Shown: positions 1-7,497 of the stretch, one piece after another
Position numbering within the stretch: position 1 is the first letter of the stretch
Layout of the letters: every line of letters starts with the position of its first letter
NCBI GenBank assembly: GCA_013151445.1
Contig: JAADIG010000154.1
Coordinates: 1 to 50,457, forward strand
Direction: 5' to 3'
DNA: 50,457 bases
Source: Actinomycetota bacterium
Lineage (GTDB): Bacteria > Actinomycetota > Acidimicrobiia > Spongiisociales > UBA5794
Position numbers and translations under genes: made by a program
The notes under the pieces: generated by a model
Told to the model about the DNA's origin: nothing
The model's database searches: none
Seen by the model: only the letters and a program-made list of their open reading frames with translations

Positions 1-75
1 CGGGGCATGGATTTGGTCCGTCCCGATGGCACATATCGACCAGCGTGGCAGCGGTGGCTGGACCTGAGGGGTTGA
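1..75 (+). CDS. C-terminal tail of a truncated gene, possibly a glycoside hydrolase
   Basis: An open frame runs from the first base of the window to a TGA at 73-75 and gives 24 residues containing LVRPDGTYRPAW. Endings of the form LVxxDGxxxPAWxxW are common at the C-terminus of TIM-barrel glycoside hydrolases, which is the only basis for the guess. The body of the gene lies outside the window, so the function cannot be settled here. Confidence 0.35.
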   Translation, partial: RGMDLVRPDGTYRPAWQRWLDLRG

Positions 76-325
76 CACAACCGAGGTCCCGGATGATTCC
101 CTAACTACGGGCCGCACTGCCGACCGGTTCGGCACGACAGGCACGAGATTGTTCTCGCTTTACGGTTCGGGGAAGAACGTTTGACGTTTTCCCTTTTGTG
201 TTCTCGGGGCTTCTCCGCGGGGATTCCACCACGGTGGTGGCAATCAGGGACATCTCGATGGACACCGTCGGTCGTCGAACAACCGGAACCACCGACCGTG
301 CGGCCGATGGTCCCGGTGCGAGGGG
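76..325. other. Intergenic stretch with a short palindrome
   Basis: No convincing gene is seen in these 250 bases. Positions 226-240 form a near-perfect palindrome, CCACCAC-G-GTGGTGG, too tight to be a normal hairpin but possible as a protein-binding site. The stretch lies downstream of the VWA lipoprotein gene on the minus strand. No U-tract terminator is visible. Confidence 0.3.
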
Positions 326-1978
326 TTAGAGGTCCCGCATGAAGTCGCGAACGATCCTGCGAAGCTCGGAGACGTCGGAGTCGTCGAGTTCGTTGCTGAG
401 TGCATCGATCTCGTCGTACACGTCCTCGAGGTCGAAACCCCGTGCGAAACGCCCCTCGCGCATCTGCTCAGCGAACGCCGCAACGGTGGCGGCAAGCCGG
501 AAACGGGGATCCGCATCGGCCCAGCGGTCGGCGATGAGGTCGAGCTCGATGTCACCCGATATCTCGTTGATATCACGAGAGTCCACTGACTCCCAGCGTA
601 CGGACACGGTCCCGAGGATATCTCGGCGTGCCCTATCAACGAGTTCAATCTCGTAGAGAGCGGTCACAGAGTGGCCGGCACCGATCTCGCCACCGTCAAC
701 ACGATCGTCACGGAAGTCCCGGTCGAGAACGTCACGGTTCTCGAATCCGACAAGGCGGTACGATTTCACCACGTCCGGGTCGAAATCGACTTGAACCTTG
801 ACGTTGCGTGCAATCGTGATGAGAGTGCCGAGCAGGTTATCTCGGAAGACCCGGTCGGCCTCGTCGATCGTATCGATGTAGCGGTACTGGCCGTTCGCTG
901 TGTCGGCGAGCTGTTCGAGCAGCACATCGTTGAAACTACCGAACCCGACACCGACCGTCAACAGGTCGATTCCGTTCGTCGCAGACTGTTCGATCCGCTC
1001 GAAGATTCCACCCGGTCCGGTCTCGCCGACGTTCGCGACACCGTCGGAAAGCAGGATCACCTTGTTGACCTCGTCGGAGTTGTACATCTGTTCAGCAATG
1101 TCATATCCAAGGACCAGCCCGTCCTCGGCATTTGTCGACCCGCCGGGGTGGAGCTCATCGATGGCGCGCTGCAGGTCCCTGCGTTCGTCGGCGCGAGTCG
1201 GTTCGGCGACGACCCTGGCGGAGGTGTTGTACGCCACGATGGCGATCGTGTCATCGGGTCCGAGTTCGTTCAGCAACACTGCGAGGGAATCCTGAACCAG
1301 ACCAAGACGGTCGTCCTGTTCCATCGACCCTGATGTGTCGATCACGAAGGTGAGGTTCACGTTCGGTCGGCGTCGGGCATCGACTTGCGCGCCCTTGATG
1401 CCGATACGCACCAGGATGTCCTCGCTGTAGTCGAGGAATGGCGTGGGTGCACCATCTGCGTAGACGGCGAAGACCCCACCGTCCGGTGCGTCGTAACCAG
1501 CATCGAAGAAGTTGATGTATTCCTCGGGGCGAACGGACGCCGCTGGTGGGGTGAGGCCTTTGTTCCAGTAGCCGCGCATCACGGTGTACGACCCGGTGTC
1601 TACATCGACCGCGAACGTCGATAGGTTATCTCTGTCTGTCTCTACGTAGGGGTTTTCGCCATAGTCTTGGAAGGTCACATCGTTGGGGTCGACTCGGTAT
1701 GAGGATCGCGACCCGCGTTCCTCGCGGATTTCACCATCGCGTTTGTTTGTCTCCTGCGCGGGCGAAGTACCTATCGCGATGAGGCTGTCGCTCGGGCTGG
1801 AGGGGGCGCCCGTCGTTGTCGCGCTCCCCGAGGGTGCCCGATCGGAGGTACCACCGGTTGCCGGCGCGGATGTGGTTGCAACGGCGATCGTGCCTGGTCG
1901 TTCGCCCGTCTCTGCGGCACCTGAACACGCCGCCGCTACCAGAGCAAGTGTCATAGTTAGTGTCAGTATTCGTTTCAT
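326..1978 (-). CDS. VWA-domain lipoprotein (YfbK-like)
   Basis: Predicted exported lipoprotein of 550 residues. The N-terminus has a charged start, a hydrophobic stretch and a lipobox LVAAAC with the lipidated cysteine at residue 18. A Thr/Ser/Pro-rich linker of about 75 residues follows. The region around residues 105-195 (ENPYVETDRDNLSTFAVDVD) matches the conserved N-terminal segment of YfbK-type proteins. The von Willebrand factor A domain (about 205-385) has an intact metal-binding MIDAS motif DTSGS at 214-218. The C-terminal part resembles the domain that follows VWA in this family. VWA domains bind protein partners through a metal ion, but the partner cannot be inferred. The gene stands alone and is transcribed away from the PNPOx gene. 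Confidence 0.9.
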   Translation of the reverse strand: MKRILTLTMTLALVAAACSGAAETGERPGTIAVATTSAPATGGTSDRAPSGSATTTGAPSSPSDSLIAIGTSPAQETNKRDGEIREERGSRSSYRVDPNDVTFQDYGENPYVETDRDNLSTFAVDVDTGSYTVMRGYWNKGLTPPAASVRPEEYINFFDAGYDAPDGGVFAVYADGAPTPFLDYSEDILVRIGIKGAQVDARRRPNVNLTFVIDTSGSMEQDDRLGLVQDSLAVLLNELGPDDTIAIVAYNTSARVVAEPTRADERRDLQRAIDELHPGGSTNAEDGLVLGYDIAEQMYNSDEVNKVILLSDGVANVGETGPGGIFERIEQSATNGIDLLTVGVGFGSFNDVLLEQLADTANGQYRYIDTIDEADRVFRDNLLGTLITIARNVKVQVDFDPDVVKSYRLVGFENRDVLDRDFRDDRVDGGEIGAGHSVTALYEIELVDRARRDILGTVSVRWESVDSRDINEISGDIELDLIADRWADADPRFRLAATVAAFAEQMREGRFARGFDLEDVYDEIDALSNELDDSDVSELRRIVRDFMRDL

Positions 1979-2093
1979 GGGTCCTCCTCAAGGTTCGTAC
2001 CGGTTCGACGCAGTGTTGGTGGGTCCGGGTTCCCACGCTGGGTAGTGATCAACCTGGCGTGTCTTGGTACAGTGCCTCGCGACAGGAGGACCA

Positions 2094-2744
2094 ATGGTCA
2101 GCACACCGACCTCGAGATCTGAGATAAGACGACTTCCCGAACGTGGGGCGTACGACAGGGCGACGATCGATGCGATCCTCGACGCTGGCATCGTGTGTCA
2201 TGTCGGGTTCGTCGCAGACGGCACTCCCGTTGTGATCCCGACCCTGTACGCACGTCGAGATGACCAGGTCCTGTTCCACGGGTCGGCGGCGAGCCGGATG
2301 CTGCGGGGCCTTGCGAGCGGTTTGGAGCTGTGTCTCACGGTTACCCACGTCGACGCCATAGTGTTGGCCCGGTCGGCGTTTCATCACTCGCTGAACTATC
2401 GCTCGGTCGTACTTTTTGGTGTGGCGACCGAAATCGTCGACTTGGACGAGCGGGCGGCCGCCCTCGACTACATCACCGAGAGTCTGGTCCCCGGCCGCGT
2501 CGGGTATGTTCGCCCGATGACCGACAAGGAAGTGCGCGGTACGAAGGTGCTGGTCCTCCCGATTGCTGAGGCATCTGCGAAGATTCGTTCGGGGCCCCCG
2601 AAGGACGAACCCGAGGATGAGGATCCGGAAGTTTGGGCTGGAATAATCCCGGTCTCCTACGGTGTCGGAGTCCCCGAACCGGATGCGGTCACGTCTGCCT
2701 CGACACCGGTGCCACGCCACGTCGCTGATTGGTCTCTCGGCTAA
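2094..2744 (+). CDS. Pyridoxamine 5'-phosphate oxidase-like flavin-binding protein
   Basis: A 216-residue protein of the split-barrel flavin-binding superfamily, close to the NimA/Pyridox_ox_2 group. Recognisable family features are LPERGAYDRATIDAILDAG near the N-terminus, the strand VADGTPVVIPTLYARRDDQV, then FHGSAASRM, and HHSLNYRSVVLFG in the middle. Members bind FMN or F420-like cofactors; some reduce nitroimidazoles, others have no known substrate. The ATG at 2094 is preceded by a strong AGGAGG at the right distance and is preferred over an in-frame ATG 30 bases upstream. The gene has no obvious operon partner. Confidence 0.87.
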   Translation: MVSTPTSRSEIRRLPERGAYDRATIDAILDAGIVCHVGFVADGTPVVIPTLYARRDDQVLFHGSAASRMLRGLASGLELCLTVTHVDAIVLARSAFHHSLNYRSVVLFGVATEIVDLDERAAALDYITESLVPGRVGYVRPMTDKEVRGTKVLVLPIAEASAKIRSGPPKDEPEDEDPEVWAGIIPVSYGVGVPEPDAVTSASTPVPRHVADWSLG

Positions 2745-2799
2745 ATACCACGCTCGGTGACTACTTCTCGAATGTTCACCACTTTCTGTGCTTTCTTGC

Positions 2800-2826
2800 T
2801 TACGATCGCCGAATCAGGTCCGACAG
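2800..2826 (+). promoter_or_regulatory. Candidate FliA (sigma-28)-like promoter for the first flbD
   Basis: TTAC at 2800-2803, a 15-base spacer and TCCGACAG at 2819-2826 resemble sigma-28 elements (TAAA-N15-GCCGATAA). The -10 differs by one base from the site before the second flbD (7432-7439). It lies about 57 bases before the flbD start. It is weak alone; the support is similarity to the other sites in this window. Confidence 0.35.
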
Positions 2827-2882
2827 GTAACCGCAAGGAATCGAACACTGAGTCCAGTGACGGAGCACAAGGAGGTGCCAGG

Positions 2883-3128
2883 ATGATCCCGGTGTCGCCA
2901 CTAAAAGGTCGGCAAGTTTTCCTCAATGCCGACCTTATCGAAGCAATCGAAAGCTGCCCCGACACCGTGCTCGTGCTGGCGAACGGTCGTCGCATGGTCA
3001 TCGTTGACAGCCCCGAGGTGGTGGTCCATCGAATCGGTGAATTTCGTGCATCGGTACTCGCCGCGGTCGAGGCGAACGTGAATGCGGCTGCCCCGCGGCT
3101 TTCCCTGGTCGATGGGACCGGGGAGTAA
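2883..3128 (+). CDS. flbD: FlbD-like flagellar protein, copy 1
   Basis: A small soluble protein of 81 residues that matches the FlbD family over its first 60 residues. It has the family pattern of a basic start, FLNADLIEAIESCPDTVLVL, then NGRRMVIVDSPEVVVHRI. FlbD is a conserved small protein usually encoded among flagellar genes, and its exact role is not well defined. The ATG at 2883 has GGAGGT seven bases upstream; the frame is open further upstream but without support. A clear paralogue lies at 7498-7752, so the locus carries two FlbD-type genes. The C-terminal 20 residues diverge between the copies. Confidence 0.85.
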   Translation: MIPVSPLKGRQVFLNADLIEAIESCPDTVLVLANGRRMVIVDSPEVVVHRIGEFRASVLAAVEANVNAAAPRLSLVDGTGE

Positions 3129-3245
3129 ACGGTGACCACATTCCTCGGCATCGTGAATACAAAGATCATGGCCCGCAATGGGATCGCCGGTTCTGCGTAG
3201 AGCATCGAGAACCGCGACGGCGGCAGATTTGCGGAAGGTGCGGTT

Positions 3246-4076
3246 TTAGCTGAACCCGCGACTGTCCTGCTTCAGGGCAGTGTCGACGGACACGGCGGAT
3301 GCGACAACCATTGTGAGGAGCGGGTCCGCGAGTGGTTTGTGGATACGAACCACGTAACGGTCGGCAGTCGTGAAGAGCGTTCTCGCCAGACCCTCCCAGG
3401 ACTTCGTGATCACTGCGACCTCGTTACCGTTGTGATCGGTGATCGAGAAGTTCCAGGCTCGCCAGTTCTGGGCGTTGAGATACCCGACTACGGTGCCGCC
3501 TGCCTCCATCGCGAAACGGATCTTCCCCAGCGCGTTGAGTTGTTTGATGGTGCCGATGCTGCGCCCATCAGGTCCTGCGATTTCGACTTTCGACTTGAGA
3601 ATCTTACGCGGTCGTGTGAGGGTCATCTGCACGACACCATTTGCATCGACTACCTCGAGAACGTGTGTCAGGAACTGATCAACATTGCCAATGACGCGGA
3701 TGAATTTCTTGAGCGCCGACTGGCCGACCTGACGCACGGCCCCTATTTGGACCCCCGCCTGGTCGTAGATCGCATATTCGCTGTTGACCTCGATGAGTTT
3801 GGTCTTTTGGTTGACGACGAGGATCGGCTCGGTAAATAGAGTTCCACCACCGCTTTCGGCTCCGCCACCACTTTTCGCCACCTGTTTGTGGACCTGATTT
3901 GGTGTCGTGGCGGTTGTCGGAACATGGCCCTCAGTCGGTTGCGTGTTCGGGTCTGCGGGCTGCGGCGACGGGGGCTTCTGCCGGGTTTCGTCGCTCCAAT
4001 CCGTGCCGCTCCAGTAGCGTTCGTCGAACTCGCCTGACGGGTCCGGATACCAGCCCGGGTGTGGTTGTGTCGTCAT
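3246..4076 (-). CDS. DUF2510 and scramblase/LURP-like domain protein
   Basis: A 276-residue protein. Residues 7-33 (HPGWYPDPSGEFDERYWSG) are a DUF2510 module, a short Trp-rich domain common at the N-termini of actinobacterial membrane-associated proteins. A Pro/Gly-rich linker follows. Residues about 80-270 form a domain with repeated strand patterns typical of the phospholipid scramblase/LURP-one (tubby-like) fold, for example VVNQKTKLIEVNSEYAIYD and GKIRFAMEAGGTVVGYLNA. In bacteria the fold is usually called scramblase-like, but lipid movement has not been shown. No transmembrane helix is obvious except a short hydrophobic C-terminal segment. The ATG overlaps the stop of a small upstream gene as ATGA, which suggests coupled translation. 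Confidence 0.84.
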   Translation of the reverse strand: MTTQPHPGWYPDPSGEFDERYWSGTDWSDETRQKPPSPQPADPNTQPTEGHVPTTATTPNQVHKQVAKSGGGAESGGGTLFTEPILVVNQKTKLIEVNSEYAIYDQAGVQIGAVRQVGQSALKKFIRVIGNVDQFLTHVLEVVDANGVVQMTLTRPRKILKSKVEIAGPDGRSIGTIKQLNALGKIRFAMEAGGTVVGYLNAQNWRAWNFSITDHNGNEVAVITKSWEGLARTLFTTADRYVVRIHKPLADPLLTMVVASAVSVDTALKQDSRGFS

Positions 4077-4297
4077 GGCCGTGATGGTACTCGGAGCGTC
4101 ACCGCTTGTGAAGGAGCGGACTCGGCCAACCGGTCAACGTGGGTGGCGGTGACGCCGTCTGGTTCGACGAGCACGAGACGCGCCGCCTGGGAAAACCACA
4201 GCACCACGGCCTGATGCCGGGTCTGTTCCCCAGCCTCGGTGGGTTCTTCTGTGGTCGTCTCCTGGTGCTTCGGACCTGTCGCCTCTCCATGTGCCAT
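4073..4297 (-). CDS. Small hypothetical protein upstream of the scramblase-like gene
   Basis: A frame of 74 residues ends in ATGA overlap with the DUF2510/scramblase-like gene. The proposed ATG at 4297 has GAGG about six bases upstream; the frame is open further but without a good ribosome site. The first 30 residues are polar and Thr/Glu-rich. The rest (AVVLWFSQAARLVLVEPDGV) looks like a short folded segment. I recognise no family. Evidence is the coupling and the ribosome site only, so it may not be real. Confidence 0.4.
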   Translation of the reverse strand: MAHGEATGPKHQETTTEEPTEAGEQTRHQAVVLWFSQAARLVLVEPDGVTATHVDRLAESAPSQAVTLRVPSRP

Positions 4298-4371
4298 GTC
4301 GCCTCGTCCGTGAGAGGCACCCCGCATGTCGATCGGAAGGCAACAAAGGCAAGCCGCCGATGGAAATCTCC

Positions 4372-4398
4372 TAAACCGCCTGCCCCGCAGGCCGACAA
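4372..4398 (+). promoter_or_regulatory. FliA (sigma-28)-like promoter for the first flgN
   Basis: TAAA at 4372-4375, exactly 15 bases, then GCCGACAA at 4391-4398. This matches the sigma-28 consensus TAAA-N15-GCCGATAA with one mismatch. The start of flgN is 57 bases further on. It is the best of the sites in this window. Confidence 0.6.
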
Positions 4399-4455
4399 AC
4401 TTAGAGTGGGCATACGCCCGTCCATGAATGATTTCCGAACTCGGGAGGCCCACAG

Positions 4456-5022
4456 ATGCCAAGTGCAGGTTTCCAGCGTTTCCTCGAATATCCCACGACC
4501 ACCGAATCGACTCCGGATCGTGTTCACCAACAGCTGATGGCTCTGGTCGGACTGCTGAACCGTCAGCAGCGTGTACTTGAACGTCTCGTCTTCAAACTCT
4601 CCGAGGCCACGCTGCTTGTCGGAGCTGGCGAAGACCGTTTCCTGGGTTACATGGTCGACGAAGTAGGGGATGCCCAGGACGAAGTCGGTGTGATCGACGC
4701 CATGCGCGCCCTGTTGGTGGGCGATATCGCCGAGAGCCTCGGCCTTGACATCGACACTGTTTCACTCGGAGAGATTGTGCAACACGCTCCGGACAACATT
4801 GGCCCCATTCTCGAAAGCCAGCACAAGCACTTGCTGGCGTTGTTGGACGAGATGGAAAGTGTCGCCGAGCAGGGAACCGTATCGGTGGGATCGAAACTAC
4901 GTCATGTCTCCAACTCGATCGATCGTATACAGGACGACGCCTATGGTCGGTCTGGGGGCGTCTCCCATGGGGGATCCCAGCCGGGGATGGAACCGTCGTC
5001 TCGTTACGTCGAGTCGGCGTAA
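4456..5022 (+). CDS. flgN: FlgN-like flagellar export chaperone, copy 1
   Basis: A 188-residue, mostly helical protein. Residues 20-140 align by eye with the FlgN-like protein at 6034-6564: both share an LERLVFKL/LEFLLFKL helix, a buried helix near VDEVGDA/IAEVDKV, an xxAPDNI/NAPADM turn, and a closing helix. FlgN-family proteins bind the hook-associated proteins FlgK and FlgL before export. The ATG at 4456 has GGAGG about ten bases upstream. The last 45 residues are Ser/Gly-rich and probably disordered. It is preceded by a FliA-like promoter. No flgK follows, although flgN normally precedes flgK. FlgN assignment rests on helical pattern and neighbours, so it is less certain than FlgL. Confidence 0.72.
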   Translation: MPSAGFQRFLEYPTTTESTPDRVHQQLMALVGLLNRQQRVLERLVFKLSEATLLVGAGEDRFLGYMVDEVGDAQDEVGVIDAMRALLVGDIAESLGLDIDTVSLGEIVQHAPDNIGPILESQHKHLLALLDEMESVAEQGTVSVGSKLRHVSNSIDRIQDDAYGRSGGVSHGGSQPGMEPSSRYVESA

Positions 5023-5263
5023 CAGTTTCGGCTCAGGTCGCTGCGACCGGGGCATCTCCCGTGGGTGGTGCCGGACGCGACCCGAGCGCCAGTTCTGCCC
5101 TTTCGACGTCTGCAACTGCTGTTTCATTCTCCGAAGGGACCGGTGTGTACTCGGGGACAAACAACCAGGGGACAGTCACGATCATCGAAAACTCGGAGTC
5201 ATCGGTTTCTCGTAGCTGAGCGAACCAGAGTACCGAGGAGCGACCAAGTTATGGGGATCGCTG
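5023..5263. other. Gap between convergent flgN copy 1 and flgL
   Basis: No supported gene. Positions 5036-5048 form a tight palindrome GGTCGC-T-GCGACC. One plus-strand frame is open through the gap (to a TGA at 5214-5216), low in complexity and rich in Ser, Thr and Gly, with no start codon or ribosome site of its own. A flgK gene would be expected near here in a standard flgN-flgK-flgL order and is absent. Confidence 0.35.
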
Positions 5264-6034
5264 TTATCTCAGGAAGTCGACGAGCGACGGCTGGCTCGAG
5301 CGGGCGAATGCGGCAAGTGTCCATTGATACGCGGTCTCTTGGAGTTGCAGGTCGAGGATTGCCTCGGAACGGTCGAGATCCTCGATCTCGGTGAGGTTCG
5401 TCCTGATTGTCCGCAGGTCTTCCGTGCTCTTCGTTTTGGCGTATTCGACCCGGTTGGTGGCCGCTCCAAGCTGTGAAAGGCTGGTGAGCACTGTGTCCAT
5501 TGCGGTATCGATCTCGCCGAGCGCGATATCGATCCCTGCCTGGCTGTTCACATTGAGGGCACCCACAAAATCGTCGAGGGTCGTGAACATGTCCTTGGGA
5601 CTGGTGAATCCGAATACCTGGTCGGCGGTGAGGTTCACCTGGACGACCTCGTTCTCTCCGACCCTACGGTTGAAGGCGCCGTTGTCGCCGGTGCAGGTCC
5701 AAGCCGCACCGCAGAGTTGTACCGGATCGGCAGCACTGAAACCGGAGAAGAGTGGTCGACCTTGATAACGGCTGTTCGCCAGGTCCACGAGGTCATCTTT
5801 CAGTGAATCGACCTCGGCGGCGATGGCAGTCCGTTCGTCCGTGCTGGTGAACGTCGCCCCCCGAACTGCAAGCTCACGGACCCGCCGCAGCCGTCCGGTG
5901 ACGCCCTGGAGTGCCGTGTCCGTAAGGTCAAGCCACTGGGTACCGTCTTCGGCATTCCGGGTCTCCTGCTGGCAGGCCCCGTCGGCCGCCTGGCGACCCG
6001 AGAATGTGGCGTACAGCGAGACGAAACTTCCCAT
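5264..6034 (-). CDS. flgL: FlgL (hook-filament junction protein), N-terminally truncated
   Basis: A 256-residue protein whose residues 26 to the end match FlgL/HAP3. RNAEDGTQWLDLTDTALQGV and RRVRELAVRGAT are the conserved segment after the first helix, and the C-terminal LQETAYQWTLAAFARSSQPS with final LVDFLR is the standard D0 helix. FlgL joins the hook-associated zone to the filament and is exported by the flagellar type III system. The usual first 40-50 residues, which carry the N-terminal D0 helix and export region, are missing: the protein opens with about 25 unrelated residues. The start overlaps the flgN stop as TGATG, so this reading frame is coupled. The gene may be non-functional or depend on a second copy elsewhere. 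Confidence 0.8.
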   Translation of the reverse strand: MGSFVSLYATFSGRQAADGACQQETRNAEDGTQWLDLTDTALQGVTGRLRRVRELAVRGATFTSTDERTAIAAEVDSLKDDLVDLANSRYQGRPLFSGFSAADPVQLCGAAWTCTGDNGAFNRRVGENEVVQVNLTADQVFGFTSPKDMFTTLDDFVGALNVNSQAGIDIALGEIDTAMDTVLTSLSQLGAATNRVEYAKTKSTEDLRTIRTNLTEIEDLDRSEAILDLQLQETAYQWTLAAFARSSQPSLVDFLR

Positions 6035-6564
6035 CAGAGCACCCGATCCACTTGTGATGGTCGCTGTGATGTGGGACCGAGCCGTCCGTCGTCGGTGTCC
6101 GACTGGGTATCGATGCTGGCATCGGGTGTCCCGCCCGCAAGCCGGAGCGTGCCCGTGATTTCGTCAAGGTCAAGGGTTGCGAGGTGACGGTTCTCCCGGG
6201 TGAGGGTCTCAATTTCGTTGGTGAGATCCATGAACCCGTCGCGATGATCCGCAAACACGGAGCGCATATCCGCCGGTGCGTTTTGCGCAAGAAGGTTCAG
6301 CGTGATCGTATCTGGCGGTACTCCCATTGTGGATGCCACCTCCGCGAGGACCGTATCGCGATCCTTCTCTGCGTGGCGTACCTTGCTGGCTACTTTGTCG
6401 ACCTCGGCGATTGCGGGACCCACAAACCGACGGTCGTCGGTGGCGAGCACCAGATTCGCCGAGACGAGTTTGAACAGCAGAAATTCCAACAGCCGACGCT
6501 CATGCCAGAGCGTTTCGGCGAGCCGGCTGAGTTGGTCCGGGTTTTGATGGGTTGTGGTCATCAC
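6034..6564 (-). CDS. flgN: FlgN-like flagellar export chaperone, copy 2
   Basis: A 176-residue helical protein, homologous by eye to the product of 4456-5022. It precedes flgL directly, the usual place of flgN near hook-associated protein genes, and this supports a chaperone role for FlgL or FlgK. The start is GTG at 6564 or ATG at 6561. Neither has a Shine-Dalgarno site, but the FliA-like promoter at 6571-6597 would start the transcript almost exactly at the GTG, so translation is probably leaderless. The stop overlaps the flgL ATG by one base (TGATG). The C-terminal 30 residues are polar and likely disordered. Confidence 0.76.
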   Translation of the reverse strand: MMTTTHQNPDQLSRLAETLWHERRLLEFLLFKLVSANLVLATDDRRFVGPAIAEVDKVASKVRHAEKDRDTVLAEVASTMGVPPDTITLNLLAQNAPADMRSVFADHRDGFMDLTNEIETLTRENRHLATLDLDEITGTLRLAGGTPDASIDTQSDTDDGRLGPTSQRPSQVDRVL

Positions 6565-6570
6565 TCTTGA

Positions 6571-6597
6571 AGGTCGGCTCTGGGAGGGATCCCTTTA
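6571..6597 (-). promoter_or_regulatory. FliA (sigma-28)-like promoter for flgN-flgL
   Basis: On the minus strand TAAA (6594-6597), 15 bases, then GCCGACCT (6571-6578). The -35 is perfect, and the -10 has GCCGA plus a poor end. The predicted start of transcription, about seven bases further, falls on the flgN start codon, which predicts a leaderless mRNA. Confidence 0.55.
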
Positions 6598-6627
6598 GGT
6601 TGTTGGCCTGTTTTCTCACAAGTTTCC

Positions 6628-6654
6628 TTATGTGCGTGTGGGGAGCGCCGATAT
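6628..6654 (+). promoter_or_regulatory. FliA (sigma-28)-like promoter for the GGDEF-like gene
   Basis: TTAT (6628-6631), 15 bases, then GCCGATAT (6647-6654), seven or eight of eight for the sigma-28 -10 depending on the consensus used. The -35 is imperfect. It lies about 93 bases before the ATG at 6748 and diverges from the flgN-flgL promoter. Confidence 0.48.
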
Positions 6655-6747
6655 GGCTAGTGTCATGAGCGCATGCCACCGGTGCACCACGACAGCGTGT
6701 TTGTGAGGATTCGGGTGTCCACACCCGGAGAAGTTTGGAGGGCAACT

Positions 6748-7356
6748 ATGGCTACTCAGGAAGAACTTTCGACCGACGAGGCCAGAATCGCTGAGCTCAA
6801 AAGCCAGATCGATGAGCTTCGTCTCGAAAACGGGACGCTTCGGCTGCAGCTCGACGTCCTGTCGTCCACCGACATTGTGACCGGACTGCCCAACACCAAT
6901 GGCATCCTGCAGACTTTGGATTCTGTTGTCGCACGCCACAACCGAGCCGGTGAGGCGTTTGGTGTGATGTTGGTGCGGGTACCTGCCATCGCGACGATTG
7001 GCGAGCACCACGGACGTGCCGGAGTCAATGATGCGTTGCGCCATGCTGGAGCTCTTATCGCCGCCGGTCTTCGTCGTCTCGACATGGTCGGGCGCCTGGA
7101 TGACAGTGCGTTTCTCGCAGTGCTTCCGATGCTTGACGAGGCTGGCTGTGACACCGTCGTGACGAGGCTTAGCAAGCTACTGGCCTCGGTTCCGATGACT
7201 TTCGAGCGCGACCGACTCGAGATGAAACCCCAGATCACAATCGCGTTGTCGGCCCCTGGTGTCGATCTCGGTTCTCAGATCATCGTCGGTCGTGTCCTAG
7301 AGAAATCGGACGAGCCGGGCGACGACGGGGTTCAAATCTTCACGCTCTCCGCATAA
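6748..7356 (+). CDS. Degenerate GGDEF-domain protein with N-terminal coiled coil
   Basis: A 202-residue protein. Residues 10-40 form a short coiled coil (EARIAELKSQIDELRLENGT). Residues 43-200 have the GGDEF fold: TDIVTGLPNTNGI corresponds to the family's DxLTGLPNR signature. In the position of the catalytic GG(D/E)EF loop the sequence is RLDDSAFLAVLP, so the active-site glycine pair is lost. Diguanylate cyclase activity is therefore unlikely; it may bind a nucleotide or protein partner. The ATG at 6748 has GGAGGG six bases upstream, better than an in-frame ATG 75 bases earlier. It sits among flagellar genes behind a FliA-like promoter, which suggests a motility role. Confidence 0.8.
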   Translation: MATQEELSTDEARIAELKSQIDELRLENGTLRLQLDVLSSTDIVTGLPNTNGILQTLDSVVARHNRAGEAFGVMLVRVPAIATIGEHHGRAGVNDALRHAGALIAAGLRRLDMVGRLDDSAFLAVLPMLDEAGCDTVVTRLSKLLASVPMTFERDRLEMKPQITIALSAPGVDLGSQIIVGRVLEKSDEPGDDGVQIFTLSA

Positions 7357-7412
7357 GGAGCTTGCGGGCGGGAGGGCATCATGGGTGCCACCCGCCGCAA
7401 AATGCCGCATCG

Positions 7413-7439
7413 TTAACAGTGATGCGCAGATGCCGACAG
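7413..7439 (+). promoter_or_regulatory. FliA (sigma-28)-like promoter for the second flbD
   Basis: TTAA (7413-7416), 15 bases, then GCCGACAG (7432-7439). It lies about 58 bases before the flbD start at 7498, nearly the same distance as at the first flbD. Confidence 0.48.
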
Positions 7440-7497
7440 GCGCTACGGGAATTCAATCTCGTCGGATGTAAGCATCCAACGCCGTGAGGGCATCAAT

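Noticed and set aside
101-292. Small minus-strand frame before the VWA gene
   Set aside because: Basic, low-information product without ribosome site or known family.
2049-2720. Minus-strand frame opposite the PNPOx-like gene
   Set aside because: Composition unlike a real protein and no family motif; the plus-strand gene has a strong ribosome site and flavin-fold motifs.
4983-5216. Open frame after flgN copy 1 read as a frameshifted C-terminal extension or flgK remnant
   Set aside because: Low-complexity Ser/Thr/Gly text with no start, ribosome site or match to FlgN or FlgK ends; more likely non-coding.
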